A DNA stretch of 64,000 nt from Flavobacterium sp. WC2421 (GCF_040822115.1 NZ_CP162004.1:744001-808000), one strand, 5' to 3'; positions 27,030-36,885 are shown, counted from the stretch's first letter. A program made the numbers and translations. The notes: generated by a model not told the origin, from the sequence alone.

Positions 27030-28673
27030 ATGAATCTAAAAAAAACCTGTATAGGGATATTATTACTTGTAGCACCTATAATTTCAAAAGCACAACATGC
27101 CGAAAATCAAAATGCCTTCCCTGTTCAGATAACCACCACAAATGGAATTATTGAAGGTGAATTTGATATAAAAACTAATATTCAAAGTTTCAAAGGAATA
27201 CCATTTGCACAACCACCAGTAGGCAATTTGCGTTGGAAAGCACCTCAACCAGTAACAAACTGGAACGGAATAAGACAAACCAAAAAATTTGGACCAAGAG
27301 GAATCCAATCTAATGTTTTTGGTGATATGGGTTTTAGAAGCGATGGAATGAGTGAAGATTGTCTTTATCTTAATGTGTGGTCACCCGCAAAAACATCAAC
27401 TGATAAATTACCCGTTTTAGTTTATTTTTATGGTGGAGGATTTGCCGCTGGTGATGGATCAGAAAATAGATATGATGGAGAAAACATGGCCAAGAAAGGG
27501 ATTGTAACCCTAACGGTAAACTACCGCCTTGGTATTTGGGGCTTTTTCTCTCATCCAGAATTAACCAAAGAATCTCCCAATCACGCTTCTGGAAATTACG
27601 GCCTATTAGATCAAAATGCAGCCTTGAAATGGGTTCAAGCCAATATTGCAAAATTTGGCGGAGATCCAAAACGAGTAACTATTGCTGGAGAATCTGCAGG
27701 TTCTATTGCTGTGAGTGCACAAATGGCTTCCCCATTATCCAAAGGTCTTATTGCAGGAGCTATTGGCGAAAGTGGTGGTTCTATTTATCCTACTTTAGCA
27801 CCTGTGCCTTTAGCTGAAGCTGAAAAAACAGGCCTTGATTTTGCACATAAAATCGGTGCTTCTACTTTAAAAGACCTCCGTGCTATGTCAACTCTTGAAC
27901 TGTATCAAAAATCACTTGGAACAAGTTTAGGTGTTTTCAAAACCACAATAGATGGTTATTTTTTACCCAAATTACTGCCTGAAATCTTTGAGGCTAAACA
28001 ACAAGCTATGATTCCTTTGTTAGTAGGATGGAACTCCGAAGAAATGACCTACAAAGCATTAACAATGGGTAAAGACATCAATAACGAAACCTACATCCAG
28101 AAAGTAAAAGAGCTTTATGGTGACAAGGCAGATCAAGTGCTTCAATTATACCCTACAGGAAGTCCAGAAGTAACGGAACAATCAGCAACTGATTTAGCTG
28201 GTGACCGTTTTATTGCTTACAGCACTTGGAAATGGTTTGATTTACATCGAAAAAACAGCATGCAGCCTATCTATCGCTACTATTATACCCACCCAAGACC
28301 AGAAATGCGAGACAACAGTCTAGAAGCGGGTCTTGCTGGAGGTGTGATCAAGAAAAACTCAAATACCCCAAAGGCACCAATCCCAAAAGGCGCTGTTCAC
28401 TCGGCTGAAATTGAATATGCTATGGGAAATTTAGCGAGTAACAAAGATTATGCATGGTCGGAAGATGATTATAAAGTTTCAGAAACTATGATGAATTATT
28501 TTGCTAACTTTATAAAAACGGGTAATCCAAACGGGGATGGACTTCCAAAATGGCCTATGGCAAAAAATGAAGAGCAACCTGAAATTATGATTATTGATGT
28601 CAATTCAAAATCAAAGAAGACTGAAAATGATGCCCGCTATTTATTTTTAGACAAAGAATATTCAAAAAAATAA
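27030..28673 (+). CDS. Type-B carboxylesterase, secreted
   Basis: The 547-residue alpha/beta-hydrolase has a signal peptide (ISKAQHA) and the carboxylesterase-B signatures: FKGIPFAQPPVGNLRWK, EDCLYLNVW, the oxyanion-hole loop YFYGGGFAAGDG, and the nucleophile elbow TIAGESAGSIAV with Ser222. The catalytic Glu and His are expected in EEMTY and GAVHSAEIEY regions. It hydrolyses carboxylic esters in the periplasm or outside the cell; the substrate is unknown. It stands alone between radA and a strong terminator. Confidence 0.92.
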   Translation: MNLKKTCIGILLLVAPIISKAQHAENQNAFPVQITTTNGIIEGEFDIKTNIQSFKGIPFAQPPVGNLRWKAPQPVTNWNGIRQTKKFGPRGIQSNVFGDMGFRSDGMSEDCLYLNVWSPAKTSTDKLPVLVYFYGGGFAAGDGSENRYDGENMAKKGIVTLTVNYRLGIWGFFSHPELTKESPNHASGNYGLLDQNAALKWVQANIAKFGGDPKRVTIAGESAGSIAVSAQMASPLSKGLIAGAIGESGGSIYPTLAPVPLAEAEKTGLDFAHKIGASTLKDLRAMSTLELYQKSLGTSLGVFKTTIDGYFLPKLLPEIFEAKQQAMIPLLVGWNSEEMTYKALTMGKDINNETYIQKVKELYGDKADQVLQLYPTGSPEVTEQSATDLAGDRFIAYSTWKWFDLHRKNSMQPIYRYYYTHPRPEMRDNSLEAGLAGGVIKKNSNTPKAPIPKGAVHSAEIEYAMGNLASNKDYAWSEDDYKVSETMMNYFANFIKTGNPNGDGLPKWPMAKNEEQPEIMIIDVNSKSKKTENDARYLFLDKEYSKK

Positions 28674-28690
28674 GTTTAAAATATATTAAA

Positions 28691-28729
28691 AAAAAGAGGA
28701 TGTCCTTAAAAGGGTGTCCTCTTTTTTTA
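28691..28729 (+). terminator. Terminator of the carboxylesterase gene
   Basis: AGAGGA (28695-28700) pairs with TCCTCT (28717-28722), with inner CCTT/AAGG pairing, followed by seven T residues. Confidence 0.75.
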
Positions 28730-28870
28730 TACCTAATTAAATGTAATACAACCTCTAGAATTAAATTAAAAAACACTCACTTACAAGTATTTAACTATAA
28801 TTTATATTTTTATTACCATTGTTTTTTTGTAAATTTATAATTCTGAAAAAAATACTTAAAGGGCTCTAAG

Positions 28871-29281
28871 ATGGAACCATCCGACAAAACAATGGTACGT
28901 TTCTACCAGCTACTTGGCAAACTATTTTATTGTATTGCAGCTGCGGATAACACCATTCGAAAAGAAGAGGTAAATCAATTAAAAAAAATCGTCCAGAAAG
29001 AATGGCTTCCTTTAGAAAACACATTTGATGAATTCGGTTCTGATTCGGGCTACCAAATTGAAATCGTATTTGATTGGTTAATTAACAACCAGTGGGACAT
29101 AGAGAACGTTTTTTTTGATTTTAAAATTTTTAGAGAAGAGCATCAACACTTATTTACGACCACCATTAAAGAATTAATTTTAAAAACTGCTGAAGCTATT
29201 GCAAAATCATTTTCGGGTAAAAATAAATCCGAACATGTTTTAATCAGTAAATTGATTGCTATTCTACAAGAAAACTACTAA
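28871..29281 (+). CDS. TerB-like protein
   Basis: The 136-residue, mostly helical soluble protein has LGKLFYCIAAADNTIRKEEV, the acidic helix-loop-helix opening typical of TerB-like (tellurite-resistance/DjlA) domains, where the Asp-rich loop may bind metal. No signal peptide is present. Two unlinked-looking small plus-strand genes follow. Function unknown; family members link membrane stress and metal sensing, which is only general guidance. Confidence 0.6.
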   Translation: MEPSDKTMVRFYQLLGKLFYCIAAADNTIRKEEVNQLKKIVQKEWLPLENTFDEFGSDSGYQIEIVFDWLINNQWDIENVFFDFKIFREEHQHLFTTTIKELILKTAEAIAKSFSGKNKSEHVLISKLIAILQENY

Positions 29282-29355
29282 TTGAAATATATAATGTCTT
29301 TGTTAAAAAATTAAAAAGGATTAAAAAAATCAATATAATTTAAAATTAAAAAAAC

Positions 29356-29772
29356 ATGAAAAAGCAAACTGGTATTTGGATTGACTCAACAAAAGCAATC
29401 ATAGTGACTTTGAATGATGGTAAGGAGTTTATATGTGAAATTCAATCGAATTTAGAAAACAAAGTGTATCATGATAAAGAGGGAGACAAAGGAAGTTTTC
29501 AAGGAAACCAACACATTAATTCGGACAAGACTTTTGAAGAAAGAAAAAAACATCAAATGAATAATTTCCTTAAAGATGTTGTTACCTCTGTTCAAGAATC
29601 GGATGAGCTTTATCTTTTTGGTCCAGCTGAAACCAAAATCAAACTACAACAAAAAATCAATGATGACAAATTAACCGGTAACGGAAAATTAAAATCTGTG
29701 GAAACATCAGATAATATGACTTCCAATCAGATTGTTGCCAAAGTCAAAAAATTCTATAGTGAACCACATTAA
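29356..29772 (+). CDS. Small soluble protein, possible eRF1/BaeRF-like domain
   Basis: The 138-residue protein starts MKKQTGIWIDSTKAIIVTL and has a highly charged middle. The C-terminal half, with SDELYLFGPAETKIKLQQKI, resembles the bacterial archaeo-eukaryotic release-factor-like (host-attachment) proteins. The match is by pattern only. No transmembrane segment is present. A terminator hairpin follows at 29800-29830. Confidence 0.5.
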   Translation: MKKQTGIWIDSTKAIIVTLNDGKEFICEIQSNLENKVYHDKEGDKGSFQGNQHINSDKTFEERKKHQMNNFLKDVVTSVQESDELYLFGPAETKIKLQQKINDDKLTGNGKLKSVETSDNMTSNQIVAKVKKFYSEPH

Positions 29773-29799
29773 TTATCTATTCAATAAAATTTATTTACC

Positions 29800-29830
29800 A
29801 AAGCCACAATTCAAATCATTGTGGCTTTTA
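29800..29830 (+). terminator. Terminator after the BaeRF-like gene
   Basis: AAAGCCACAAT (29800-29810) pairs with ATTGTGGCTTT (29818-29828) around a 7-base loop, then T residues. Confidence 0.8.
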
Positions 29831-29917
29831 TATACCTAAAAGATTATAACGCTTTAGGCTAAAATTCAAACTATTCATTTAAATTAGCCATTTATTTATA
29901 AAAAAATAATGATATCC

Positions 29918-31879
29918 ATGAAAACCAAAAAAGGAAAGATAATGATTGCAGTAAAAATAATTACTGCCTTGTTTGTGGTTCTTTTTTGTCTTTTTTATCT
30001 ATTCCGAGATTCTCTTTTACAACAATCCATAGCGCAAGTTTCTACTAAAATCGAACAGAAATACAATTGTAACTTAACCATAAAAAAAGCTTCTTTTACA
30101 GGTTTAACAGGATTAGAAGTAAATGAATTAACATTGGTCCCCAAAAATGCAGATACCCTCTTTACGATTCAAAAAATGCAAACCAGTATTAACTTTTGGC
30201 ATCTATTTTTAGGAGACATCCAACTAGGGACTTTAAAAATAAACAATGGATTAGTACAACTAGTACAAAAAGGAAAAGTGAAAAACTTTGCCGCCTTTTT
30301 AAAGAAAGACAGTACCGACATACGTACTGGTGAAAAACGAGATTATGCAGCCTTTGCGTATCGCATTATTTCCAAAGCACTCAATCTAATTCCAACGGAT
30401 ATGAAAATTGAGAATCTCAAATTTAAACTTGATGACAATGGAAAAAAAGCGACTATAGACATCAAAAAATTAGTCTTAGAAAATACCGAAATAGAAACCT
30501 CGATAAATGTACAAACCAATACTTTTGCACAACGATGGAAAATCAAAGGCTATGCAGATCCTCGAAATAAAAAAGCAGATCTTCAGTTTTTTAACATTGA
30601 TACTGGTGCTATAAAAGTGCCTTATTTTGATGAGCGTTATAACTTAAAATCCAGTTTTGACTCCATCCGATTGAACATTGAAAATATTGATAAAAGTGGA
30701 GGAGAACTGCATATTGACGGCTTCACTTCGATTACCAATCTAAGAATCAATCACCCAAAAATTGCCAGTAAAGATGTCCTTATTAAAAACGCTCGCTTTG
30801 ACTACCGTTTGCTTTTAGGTTCCGATTTTATTTCGATAGACAGTAGTTCTACAGCACAGTTTAATGCCATAAAATTTCATCCGTATGTAGCGTATGAAAC
30901 CGAATCAGATACGATTTACAAACTCAAAGTAAACATCCCAAAGATGAAAGCACAAGACTTCATCTCGTCTCTTCCTGACGGTTTGTTTACTCATTTTCAA
31001 GGAATGGAAGCCGAAGGAACATTTGATTATAAATTAAATTTTAAATTCAACAAAAACAAACCAGACCAACTTGTTTTTGATAGCAATTTGAAAAAAGAAA
31101 ACTTGAAAATTACAAAATACGGCGAAGCCAATCTCAACAAACTCAATGGTGAATTTGTATACAGAGCAATAATCAATGATGTTTTACAACGTCCTGTATT
31201 AGTTGGAAATGCCAATCCCAATTACACTCCATTAGATCAAATTTCGCCTTACTTAAGAAAATGTGTGTTAACTACTGAAGATCCTTCTTTCTTTTCTCAC
31301 CAAGGTTTTATTAATGAAGCATTCAAACAGTCCATTGTAAAAAATATAAAAACCAAGAAATTTTCAAGAGGCGCCAGTACCATTAGCATGCAATTAATAA
31401 AAAATGTTTTTCTTACAAGAGAAAAAACGGTTTCCCGAAAACTGGAAGAAATTCTTTTGGTTTATATCCTAGAAAATAACCGAATTGTAAGTAAAGAGCG
31501 TATGCTTGAAGTGTATTTTAATATAATCGAATGGGGACCAAATGTATATGGAATCGGAGAAGCGAGTCGTTATTATTTTCAAAAAACTCCCGCAGAACTT
31601 ACTCTAAATGAATGTTTGTATCTGGCGCGAATTATTCCAAGTCCCAAAAAATTCATGTACCAGTTTAACGACCAAGGGCAGTTGAGAGATTTCGCTAACA
31701 AACAGGTCTCGTTCTTAACGAATATAATGATAAGAAGAGGATTAATCCCTATTGAGGACACCATTTACAAAAGACTTCCTATCGTGATTTCCGGGCCTGC
31801 AAAATCACTTATTAAAATGCGAGTACAGGACAGCACAGCGGTAGATTCAATAACCGTAAAAGACGAATTTGAGTTTTAA
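29918..31879 (+). CDS. Monofunctional peptidoglycan glycosyltransferase (GT51) with long AsmA-like N-terminus
   Basis: The protein has about 653 residues, with one N-terminal membrane anchor followed by roughly 400 beta-rich residues with AsmA-like repeats (LEVNELTLVPKNADTLF; LGTLKINNGLVQLVQKG). The C-terminal ~200 residues are a GT51 domain: EDPSFFSHQGF (catalytic Glu about 454), RGASTISMQLIKN, RKLEEILL, and YFNIIEWGPNVYGIGEA. It polymerises lipid II into glycan strands. No transpeptidase domain follows, unlike class-A PBPs, and classical MtgA is only about 240 residues. An alternative ATG lies at 29909. Confidence 0.85.
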   Translation: MKTKKGKIMIAVKIITALFVVLFCLFYLFRDSLLQQSIAQVSTKIEQKYNCNLTIKKASFTGLTGLEVNELTLVPKNADTLFTIQKMQTSINFWHLFLGDIQLGTLKINNGLVQLVQKGKVKNFAAFLKKDSTDIRTGEKRDYAAFAYRIISKALNLIPTDMKIENLKFKLDDNGKKATIDIKKLVLENTEIETSINVQTNTFAQRWKIKGYADPRNKKADLQFFNIDTGAIKVPYFDERYNLKSSFDSIRLNIENIDKSGGELHIDGFTSITNLRINHPKIASKDVLIKNARFDYRLLLGSDFISIDSSSTAQFNAIKFHPYVAYETESDTIYKLKVNIPKMKAQDFISSLPDGLFTHFQGMEAEGTFDYKLNFKFNKNKPDQLVFDSNLKKENLKITKYGEANLNKLNGEFVYRAIINDVLQRPVLVGNANPNYTPLDQISPYLRKCVLTTEDPSFFSHQGFINEAFKQSIVKNIKTKKFSRGASTISMQLIKNVFLTREKTVSRKLEEILLVYILENNRIVSKERMLEVYFNIIEWGPNVYGIGEASRYYFQKTPAELTLNECLYLARIIPSPKKFMYQFNDQGQLRDFANKQVSFLTNIMIRRGLIPIEDTIYKRLPIVISGPAKSLIKMRVQDSTAVDSITVKDEFEF

Positions 31880-31943
31880 CCCACTGTAAAATTCTCAAAA
31901 AAGATACAAAGTCTACACAGATTTTTGAATTACAATAAAAAAT

Positions 31944-31974
31944 AAAGCCCACAAAAAATTTCTTTGTAGGCTTT
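31944..31974. terminator. Bidirectional terminator between the GT51 and aldo-keto reductase genes
   Basis: AAAGCC plus ACAAA pair with TTTGT plus GGCTTT across a short loop, with one mismatch. It lies between convergent stops at 31879 and 32000. Confidence 0.6.
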
Positions 31975-31999
31975 GCGTAAAAAATTTTACAATTAAATA

Positions 32000-33037
32000 T
32001 TATGGTGCTGGATCAGGAATGATAGCCTGAACTTCATTAATTTCTTGTAAGACCTCATCAGATAATGTTACGTTAATTGTATCAATATTTTCTTTTAATT
32101 GATCCATTGTAGTAGCACCAATTATAGTACTGGTCAAGAAAGGCTGTTGTTCAACAAAAGCCAAAGCAAGTTCTGTTAAGGTCAAGCCATTTTTAAGTGC
32201 TATTTCCTGGTATAATTTTGTTGCTTGCGTACATTGTTCACTACTGTACCTTGAATACTGTGGAAACAAGCTTAACCTTGAATTAGGATGCTTTTCACCG
32301 GTTAAAAACTTACCAGACAATACACCAAATCCCATAGGCGAATATGCCAACAAACCTATGTTTTCTCTTGCGCAAACCTCAGCAGAAGCACTTTCAAAAA
32401 GTCTATTCAATAACGAATATGGATTTTGAATTGTTTTTACTCTTGGCAAGTTATTGTATTTATTCTCCTCTAAGAAACGCATGATTCCCCAAGCATTTTC
32501 GTTAGAAAGTCCAATGTGCTTAATTTTTCCTTCTTTAATGAATCCGTCAAGGGATTCTAAAACTTCATGAATATTATCTTCCCATTGATCGTCTTGTAAC
32601 GTGAACCCACGTTGCCCAAAATAATTGGTTTTGCGTTCTGGCCAATGCAATTGGTACAAATCGATATAATCGGTTTGTAAACGCTTTAAGCTATTGTCTA
32701 ATGCATACTTGATACTTGCTGGCGAAAAATCATTTTTTTCTCGCATGTAAGTGAAATTAGGATTGGGTCCTGCAATTTTAGAGGCTAAAACTATTTCTTC
32801 TCTTTTTCCTGATTTTTTAAACCAAGTTCCAAGAATTTTCTCTGTACTTCCGTATGTTTCTTGTCGTGCTGGAACCGAATACATTTCGGCCGTGTCAAAA
32901 AAATTAACACCTTGTTCCAGAGCATAATCCATTTGCGAATGACCTTCTAATTCATTGTTTTGCTCTCCAAAAGTCATTGTTCCAAGGCAAATTTTGCTGA
33001 CTTTTATATCGGTATTGGGTAAAGTAGTATATTTCAT
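32000..33037 (-). CDS. Aldo/keto reductase, Tas-like
   Basis: The 345-residue NADPH-dependent oxidoreductase has the AKR barrel motifs: LPNTDIKVSKICLGTMTFGE, VNFFDTAEMYS (catalytic Asp and Tyr), VLASKIAG (Lys), and DLYQLHWPER (His). The long loop after the His and the N-terminal MTFGEQN resemble E. coli Tas. It reduces aldehydes or ketones; the substrate is unknown. It is flanked by terminators on both sides and transcribed alone from a TACCTTTG promoter at 33065-33072. Confidence 0.9.
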   Translation of the reverse strand: MKYTTLPNTDIKVSKICLGTMTFGEQNNELEGHSQMDYALEQGVNFFDTAEMYSVPARQETYGSTEKILGTWFKKSGKREEIVLASKIAGPNPNFTYMREKNDFSPASIKYALDNSLKRLQTDYIDLYQLHWPERKTNYFGQRGFTLQDDQWEDNIHEVLESLDGFIKEGKIKHIGLSNENAWGIMRFLEENKYNNLPRVKTIQNPYSLLNRLFESASAEVCARENIGLLAYSPMGFGVLSGKFLTGEKHPNSRLSLFPQYSRYSSEQCTQATKLYQEIALKNGLTLTELALAFVEQQPFLTSTIIGATTMDQLKENIDTINVTLSDEVLQEINEVQAIIPDPAP

Positions 33038-33064
33038 TTATTGTAATTTTAAAAGATAAAGATA

Positions 33065-33072
33065 CAAAGGTA
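33065..33072 (-). promoter_or_regulatory. -7 element of the aldo/keto reductase gene
   Basis: TACCTTTG on the minus strand, an exact TAnnTTTG, 27 bp before the ATG at 33037. The -33 region lacks a clean TTG. Confidence 0.5.
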
Positions 33073-33133
33073 AATTTTATTAGTGGAGTTGTCAGAAGGT
33101 ATTAACAGATCTTTTCGAAACGTTTACACCAAT

Positions 33134-33167
33134 AAAAAAAGGTTCAAAGTAAAAACTCTGAACCTTT
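33134..33167 (-). terminator. Terminator of the xth-OmpA lipoprotein unit
   Basis: AAAGGTTCA (33138-33146) pairs with TGAACCTTT (33159-33167); the minus strand continues with a seven-T run, 24 bp after the OmpA-lipoprotein stop. Confidence 0.85.
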
Positions 33168-33191
33168 CAATCTTAAATATTTGTTTCTTTT

Positions 33192-34133
33192 TTAATTGAT
33201 TTCATTCAACATTTCAGCAATTTCATCCAATCTTGGAGTAAGAATAATTTCGATTCTTCGATTCTTCGCTTTCCCTTCAGGGGTAGCGTTGCTAGCTAGT
33301 GGAGAAAACTCTCCTCTTCCTGCAGCCGTAAGATTTTGCTTGTTGATTGCTTTGTTTTCACTCAAAATAGCCACAATTGCAGTTGCTCTTTTAGTTGATA
33401 AATCCCAGTTATTAGCAATTGGCCCTGAGCTAGAAAAACCATCATCATCCGTGTGTCCTTCAATCAAAACCGAAATATCTGGATTGTCACCCAAAACTTT
33501 TCCTAGTTCTACAACCGCTTTTTTTCCTTCGGCACCTACTGAATAACTACCAGAATTAAAAAGCAATTTGTTTTCCATAGAAACATACACCTTTCCGTTT
33601 TTTTGCTCTACCGTCAATCCTTTTCCTTCAAAACTGTTTAACGCTTTAGACAATGTTTCTTTCAACTTTTTCATAGCCGCTTCTTTGGCAGCAATCAAAG
33701 ATTCCATTTCTTGCAAACGTTGCGAACTTTTATTTAAACGTTCTTGTTCTATCGCCAAAGCTTTTCCTTTAGCATCCAGTTGAGCCAATAAATCACGATT
33801 TTTACCCATGTTAGCCTGCAAAGCCTCATTACTGTTTTTCTCTAATGCTTTATACGATTCTTGCAAAAGATCCATTTTACTTTGTAAAGCACTGTTCTCT
33901 GCAAGCCATTTATCGCGCTCTTGTTTTACTTTATCCAAATCTGTTTTTAACGCAGACTGATCCAGTTCCAACTGATTTTTATCTTTCAGCAACGCATCTT
34001 TATCATCAGATAAGGTTCTGTTTTCCTTTTTTAAGTCGGTATACTTGTTTTCTAAATCCGTATATATTTTCTTAGACACACAAGAAGTGGATAGTGCCAT
34101 AATTAATAATCCAAGGGAGATTCTTTTTATCAT
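33192..34133 (-). CDS. OmpA-family lipoprotein with long coiled coil
   Basis: The protein has about 313 residues, with a lipobox (ALSTSCVSKK), a long alpha-helical coiled coil of about 140 residues rich in Lys, Glu, Asp and Leu heptads, and a C-terminal OmpA domain (about 185-300): SVLIEGHTDDDGF, LSTKRATAIVAIL, GRGEFSPLASNATPEGKAKN and RRIEI. The OmpA domain binds peptidoglycan non-covalently, so the protein probably tethers outer membrane to wall. An ATG at 34142 three codons upstream is an alternative start. It follows xth by about 20-30 bp. Confidence 0.9.
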   Translation of the reverse strand: MIKRISLGLLIMALSTSCVSKKIYTDLENKYTDLKKENRTLSDDKDALLKDKNQLELDQSALKTDLDKVKQERDKWLAENSALQSKMDLLQESYKALEKNSNEALQANMGKNRDLLAQLDAKGKALAIEQERLNKSSQRLQEMESLIAAKEAAMKKLKETLSKALNSFEGKGLTVEQKNGKVYVSMENKLLFNSGSYSVGAEGKKAVVELGKVLGDNPDISVLIEGHTDDDGFSSSGPIANNWDLSTKRATAIVAILSENKAINKQNLTAAGRGEFSPLASNATPEGKAKNRRIEIILTPRLDEIAEMLNEIN

Positions 34134-34162
34134 ATTTATCATTTAAAGATTAGCTTCATAAT

Positions 34163-34927
34163 TTATTCTATTTCTACTAAAACGGGACAATGGTCAGAAT
34201 GTTTTGCCTCGGGTAAAATTAGTGCTCTTTTTATTCTATCTCTCAAAGGTTCGCTTACTAAACAATAGTCAATACGCCAACCTTTATTATTCAATCTTGC
34301 AGTAGGAAAACGCATAGTCCACCAAGTATAATTATCTGGTTCTTTGTTTAAAAAACGGAAACTGTCAATAAATCCATTTTTTAAAAATGCATCAAGCCAA
34401 GCTCTCTCTTCGGGTAAAAACCCAGATGTTTTTTTATTCCTAACCGGATCATGAATATCTATTGCTTCATGACAAATATTATAATCTCCACAAATCACCA
34501 AGTTTGGAATTTCCTTTTTCAATTCCGTAATATAATTTTGAAAGTCATCCATAAACATAAATTTATGACTTAACCTTTCGCTATTTGTTCCTGATGGCAA
34601 ATACAAACTCATTACTGATACATCATCAAAATCAACACGTAGATTACGTCCTTCAAAATCCATGTGCTCAATTCCTGTACCAAAAACGACATTGTTTGGT
34701 TTTATTTTCGATAAAATCGCCACACCACTGTATCCTTTTTTAGTAGCAGGAAACCAATAATGATAGGGATAACCCGCAAGCTCAAAATCCAACAATGGAA
34801 GTTGCTCGGGTGTTGCCTTAATTTCCTGCAAGCAAATCACATCGGGATCAGCTTGTTGCAACCAATCTATAAATCCTTTTGAAATTGCTGCACGAATTCC
34901 ATTTACATTATAAGAAATAATCTTCAT
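34163..34927 (-). CDS. xth: Exodeoxyribonuclease III (AP endonuclease)
   Basis: This is a 254-residue Mg-dependent nuclease of the exonuclease-III fold that cleaves abasic sites and removes 3' blocks. Family landmarks are MKIISYNVNGIRAAISKGF, LQEIKATPEQLP (catalytic Glu), YSGVAILSK, GDYNICHEAIDIHDP, RIDYCLVS and HSDHCPV (catalytic Asp-His). No signal peptide is present. The OmpA-like lipoprotein gene follows directly on the same strand; the functional link is unclear. Confidence 0.95.
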   Translation of the reverse strand: MKIISYNVNGIRAAISKGFIDWLQQADPDVICLQEIKATPEQLPLLDFELAGYPYHYWFPATKKGYSGVAILSKIKPNNVVFGTGIEHMDFEGRNLRVDFDDVSVMSLYLPSGTNSERLSHKFMFMDDFQNYITELKKEIPNLVICGDYNICHEAIDIHDPVRNKKTSGFLPEERAWLDAFLKNGFIDSFRFLNKEPDNYTWWTMRFPTARLNNKGWRIDYCLVSEPLRDRIKRALILPEAKHSDHCPVLVEIE

Positions 34928-35031
34928 TTATATAAAATTTTGATTTCCAAAAATACTAAAAATTAAAAAGCTTAACCTATAAATAACAAGAAAATCCGAT
35001 GCCTGAATGAGTAGTTAATCGAGTTTTTTTC

Positions 35032-35039
35032 TATCTTTG
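35032..35039 (+). promoter_or_regulatory. -7 element of the ornithine-lipid synthase gene
   Basis: TATCTTTG, an exact TAnnTTTG, 24 bp before the ATG at 35064. No good TTG at the standard distance. Confidence 0.55.
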
Positions 35040-35063
35040 TTTTTCGCTCAAAAACAAAAGTAA

Positions 35064-36866
35064 ATGGGTTTAGTTACCGCCAAAGAAGTTGCAAAAGCAA
35101 TAAATGCTGAAAAATACGGAGTTTTAGGAACTTTTACGGGTTGGTTATTAATGAAAGTGTTAAAAATTTCTACTCTTAATAAATTTTATGATAGCAACAA
35201 ACATTTAAAGGACGTAGAGTTCTTAAATGCTATTATTGACGATCTACAAATAAAATTCGAAATTCCAGAAGAAGACTTAAAACGATTGCCAAAAGAGGGC
35301 GCTTATATCACCATTTCAAACCACCCACTAGGCGGAATTGATGGTGTTTTGTTATTGAAATTAATGCTCGAAAGAGAACCAAATTTCAAGATTATTGCTA
35401 ATTTTCTTTTGCATCGTATTGCCCCTTTGAAAGATTACATCATGCCTGTTAATCCGTTTGAAAACCATAAGGATGTCAAATCAAGCGTGGTAGGAATTAA
35501 GGAGACATTACGCCACCTAAGTGACGGAAAACCTCTAGGAATGTTCCCGGCTGGAGAAGTTTCCAGTTATAAAGACGGGCAACTCATGGTGGACAAGCCA
35601 TGGGAAGAAGGAGCTATAAAAGTAATTCGAAAAGCACAAGTACCTGTTGTACCAATTTATTTTCATGCTAAAAACAGCAGACTTTTTTATCTTCTTTCTA
35701 AAATTAGCGACACGTTCCGCACGGCTAAACTACCTTCAGAAGTTTTTAGCCAAAAACATCGTGTGATAAAAGTGCGTATTGGAAAACCTATTTCGGTAGC
35801 GGAGCAAAACGAGCATGTATCGATAGAAGCCTACTCTGAATTCTTGAGAAAGAAAACATATATGTTAGCTAATCCATTTGAAAAGGAAAGTAAATTACTG
35901 AATACGCCAAGTTTAAAAATACCAAAAAGTCCAAAAGAAATCGTTACTCCTGCTAATGGAGAAAAAATGATTGCCGAAGTAAATGCGTTAAGAGATACGG
36001 ACTGCCGACTATTACAAAGTAAAAACTACGAAGTCTTTTTTGCGGAAGCAAGCAAAATACCTAATGTTCTTCATGAAATTGGCCGCTTGAGAGAAATCAC
36101 TTTTAGAGAAGTGGGAGAAGGAACAAATGAATCTATTGATTTAGACAAATTTGACCAATATTACCATCATTTATTCCTTTGGGATGAAGATGCTAAGAAA
36201 ATTGCTGGTGCTTATAGAATGGGATTGGGTTCTGAAATTTATCCAAAATACGGAATGGAAGGTTTTTACTTGAATGAACTTTTCCGTTTTGAACCTGAGT
36301 TGCATGATATGATGTCTAAATCTATCGAAATGGGCCGAGCTTTTATCATCAAAGAATACCAACAAAAACCAATGCCTCTTTTCTTATTATGGAAAGGAAT
36401 TATTCATACGACTTTGCGTTTTCCAGAGCACAAATTCTTGCTTGGCGGTGTGAGTATTAGCAATCAATTCTCAGATTTTTCTAAATCATTGATGATTGAG
36501 TTTATGAAATCAAATTATTACGATCCCTACATTGCACAATACATCCACCCAAAGAAAGCATATAAGGTAAAACTAAAAGACGCCGATAAAGATTTCATTT
36601 TTGACGAAGCCGAATCGGATTTAAATAAATTTGATAAAATTATTGATGAGCTTGAGCCTGGTGTGTTACGTTTGCCGGTATTGATCAAAAAATACATTAA
36701 GCAAAATGCGAAAGTAGTGGCTTTCAATGTAGATCCCTTGTTCAACAATGCTGTTGATGGATTAATGTACATTAGAATTGCTGATATTCCTGAAAGCACA
36801 ATGAAACCCGTTATGGAAGAGTTTCAAGCAGAACTCGAAAGAAAACTGGTCGATAAGGAAGATTAA
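35064..36866 (+). CDS. olsF: Bifunctional ornithine-lipid synthase-like acyltransferase
   Basis: The 600-residue protein fuses two acyltransferases. The N-terminal domain (about 60-280) is a glycerophosphate/lysophospholipid type: ISNHPLGGIDGV (His87, Asp93, spaced one residue more than HX4D) and MFPAGEVSS. The C-terminal domain (about 310-520) is a GNAT-like hemolysin/OlsB-type N-acyltransferase (IGRLREITFREVGEG; GFYLNELFRF). The same arrangement is OlsF, described in Serratia and Flavobacterium johnsoniae, making phosphorus-free aminolipids. Ornithine versus glycine as head group is not decided by sequence. Confidence 0.8.
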   Translation: MGLVTAKEVAKAINAEKYGVLGTFTGWLLMKVLKISTLNKFYDSNKHLKDVEFLNAIIDDLQIKFEIPEEDLKRLPKEGAYITISNHPLGGIDGVLLLKLMLEREPNFKIIANFLLHRIAPLKDYIMPVNPFENHKDVKSSVVGIKETLRHLSDGKPLGMFPAGEVSSYKDGQLMVDKPWEEGAIKVIRKAQVPVVPIYFHAKNSRLFYLLSKISDTFRTAKLPSEVFSQKHRVIKVRIGKPISVAEQNEHVSIEAYSEFLRKKTYMLANPFEKESKLLNTPSLKIPKSPKEIVTPANGEKMIAEVNALRDTDCRLLQSKNYEVFFAEASKIPNVLHEIGRLREITFREVGEGTNESIDLDKFDQYYHHLFLWDEDAKKIAGAYRMGLGSEIYPKYGMEGFYLNELFRFEPELHDMMSKSIEMGRAFIIKEYQQKPMPLFLLWKGIIHTTLRFPEHKFLLGGVSISNQFSDFSKSLMIEFMKSNYYDPYIAQYIHPKKAYKVKLKDADKDFIFDEAESDLNKFDKIIDELEPGVLRLPVLIKKYIKQNAKVVAFNVDPLFNNAVDGLMYIRIADIPESTMKPVMEEFQAELERKLVDKED

Positions 36867-36885
36867 AAAACAAGTCTTCTATATA

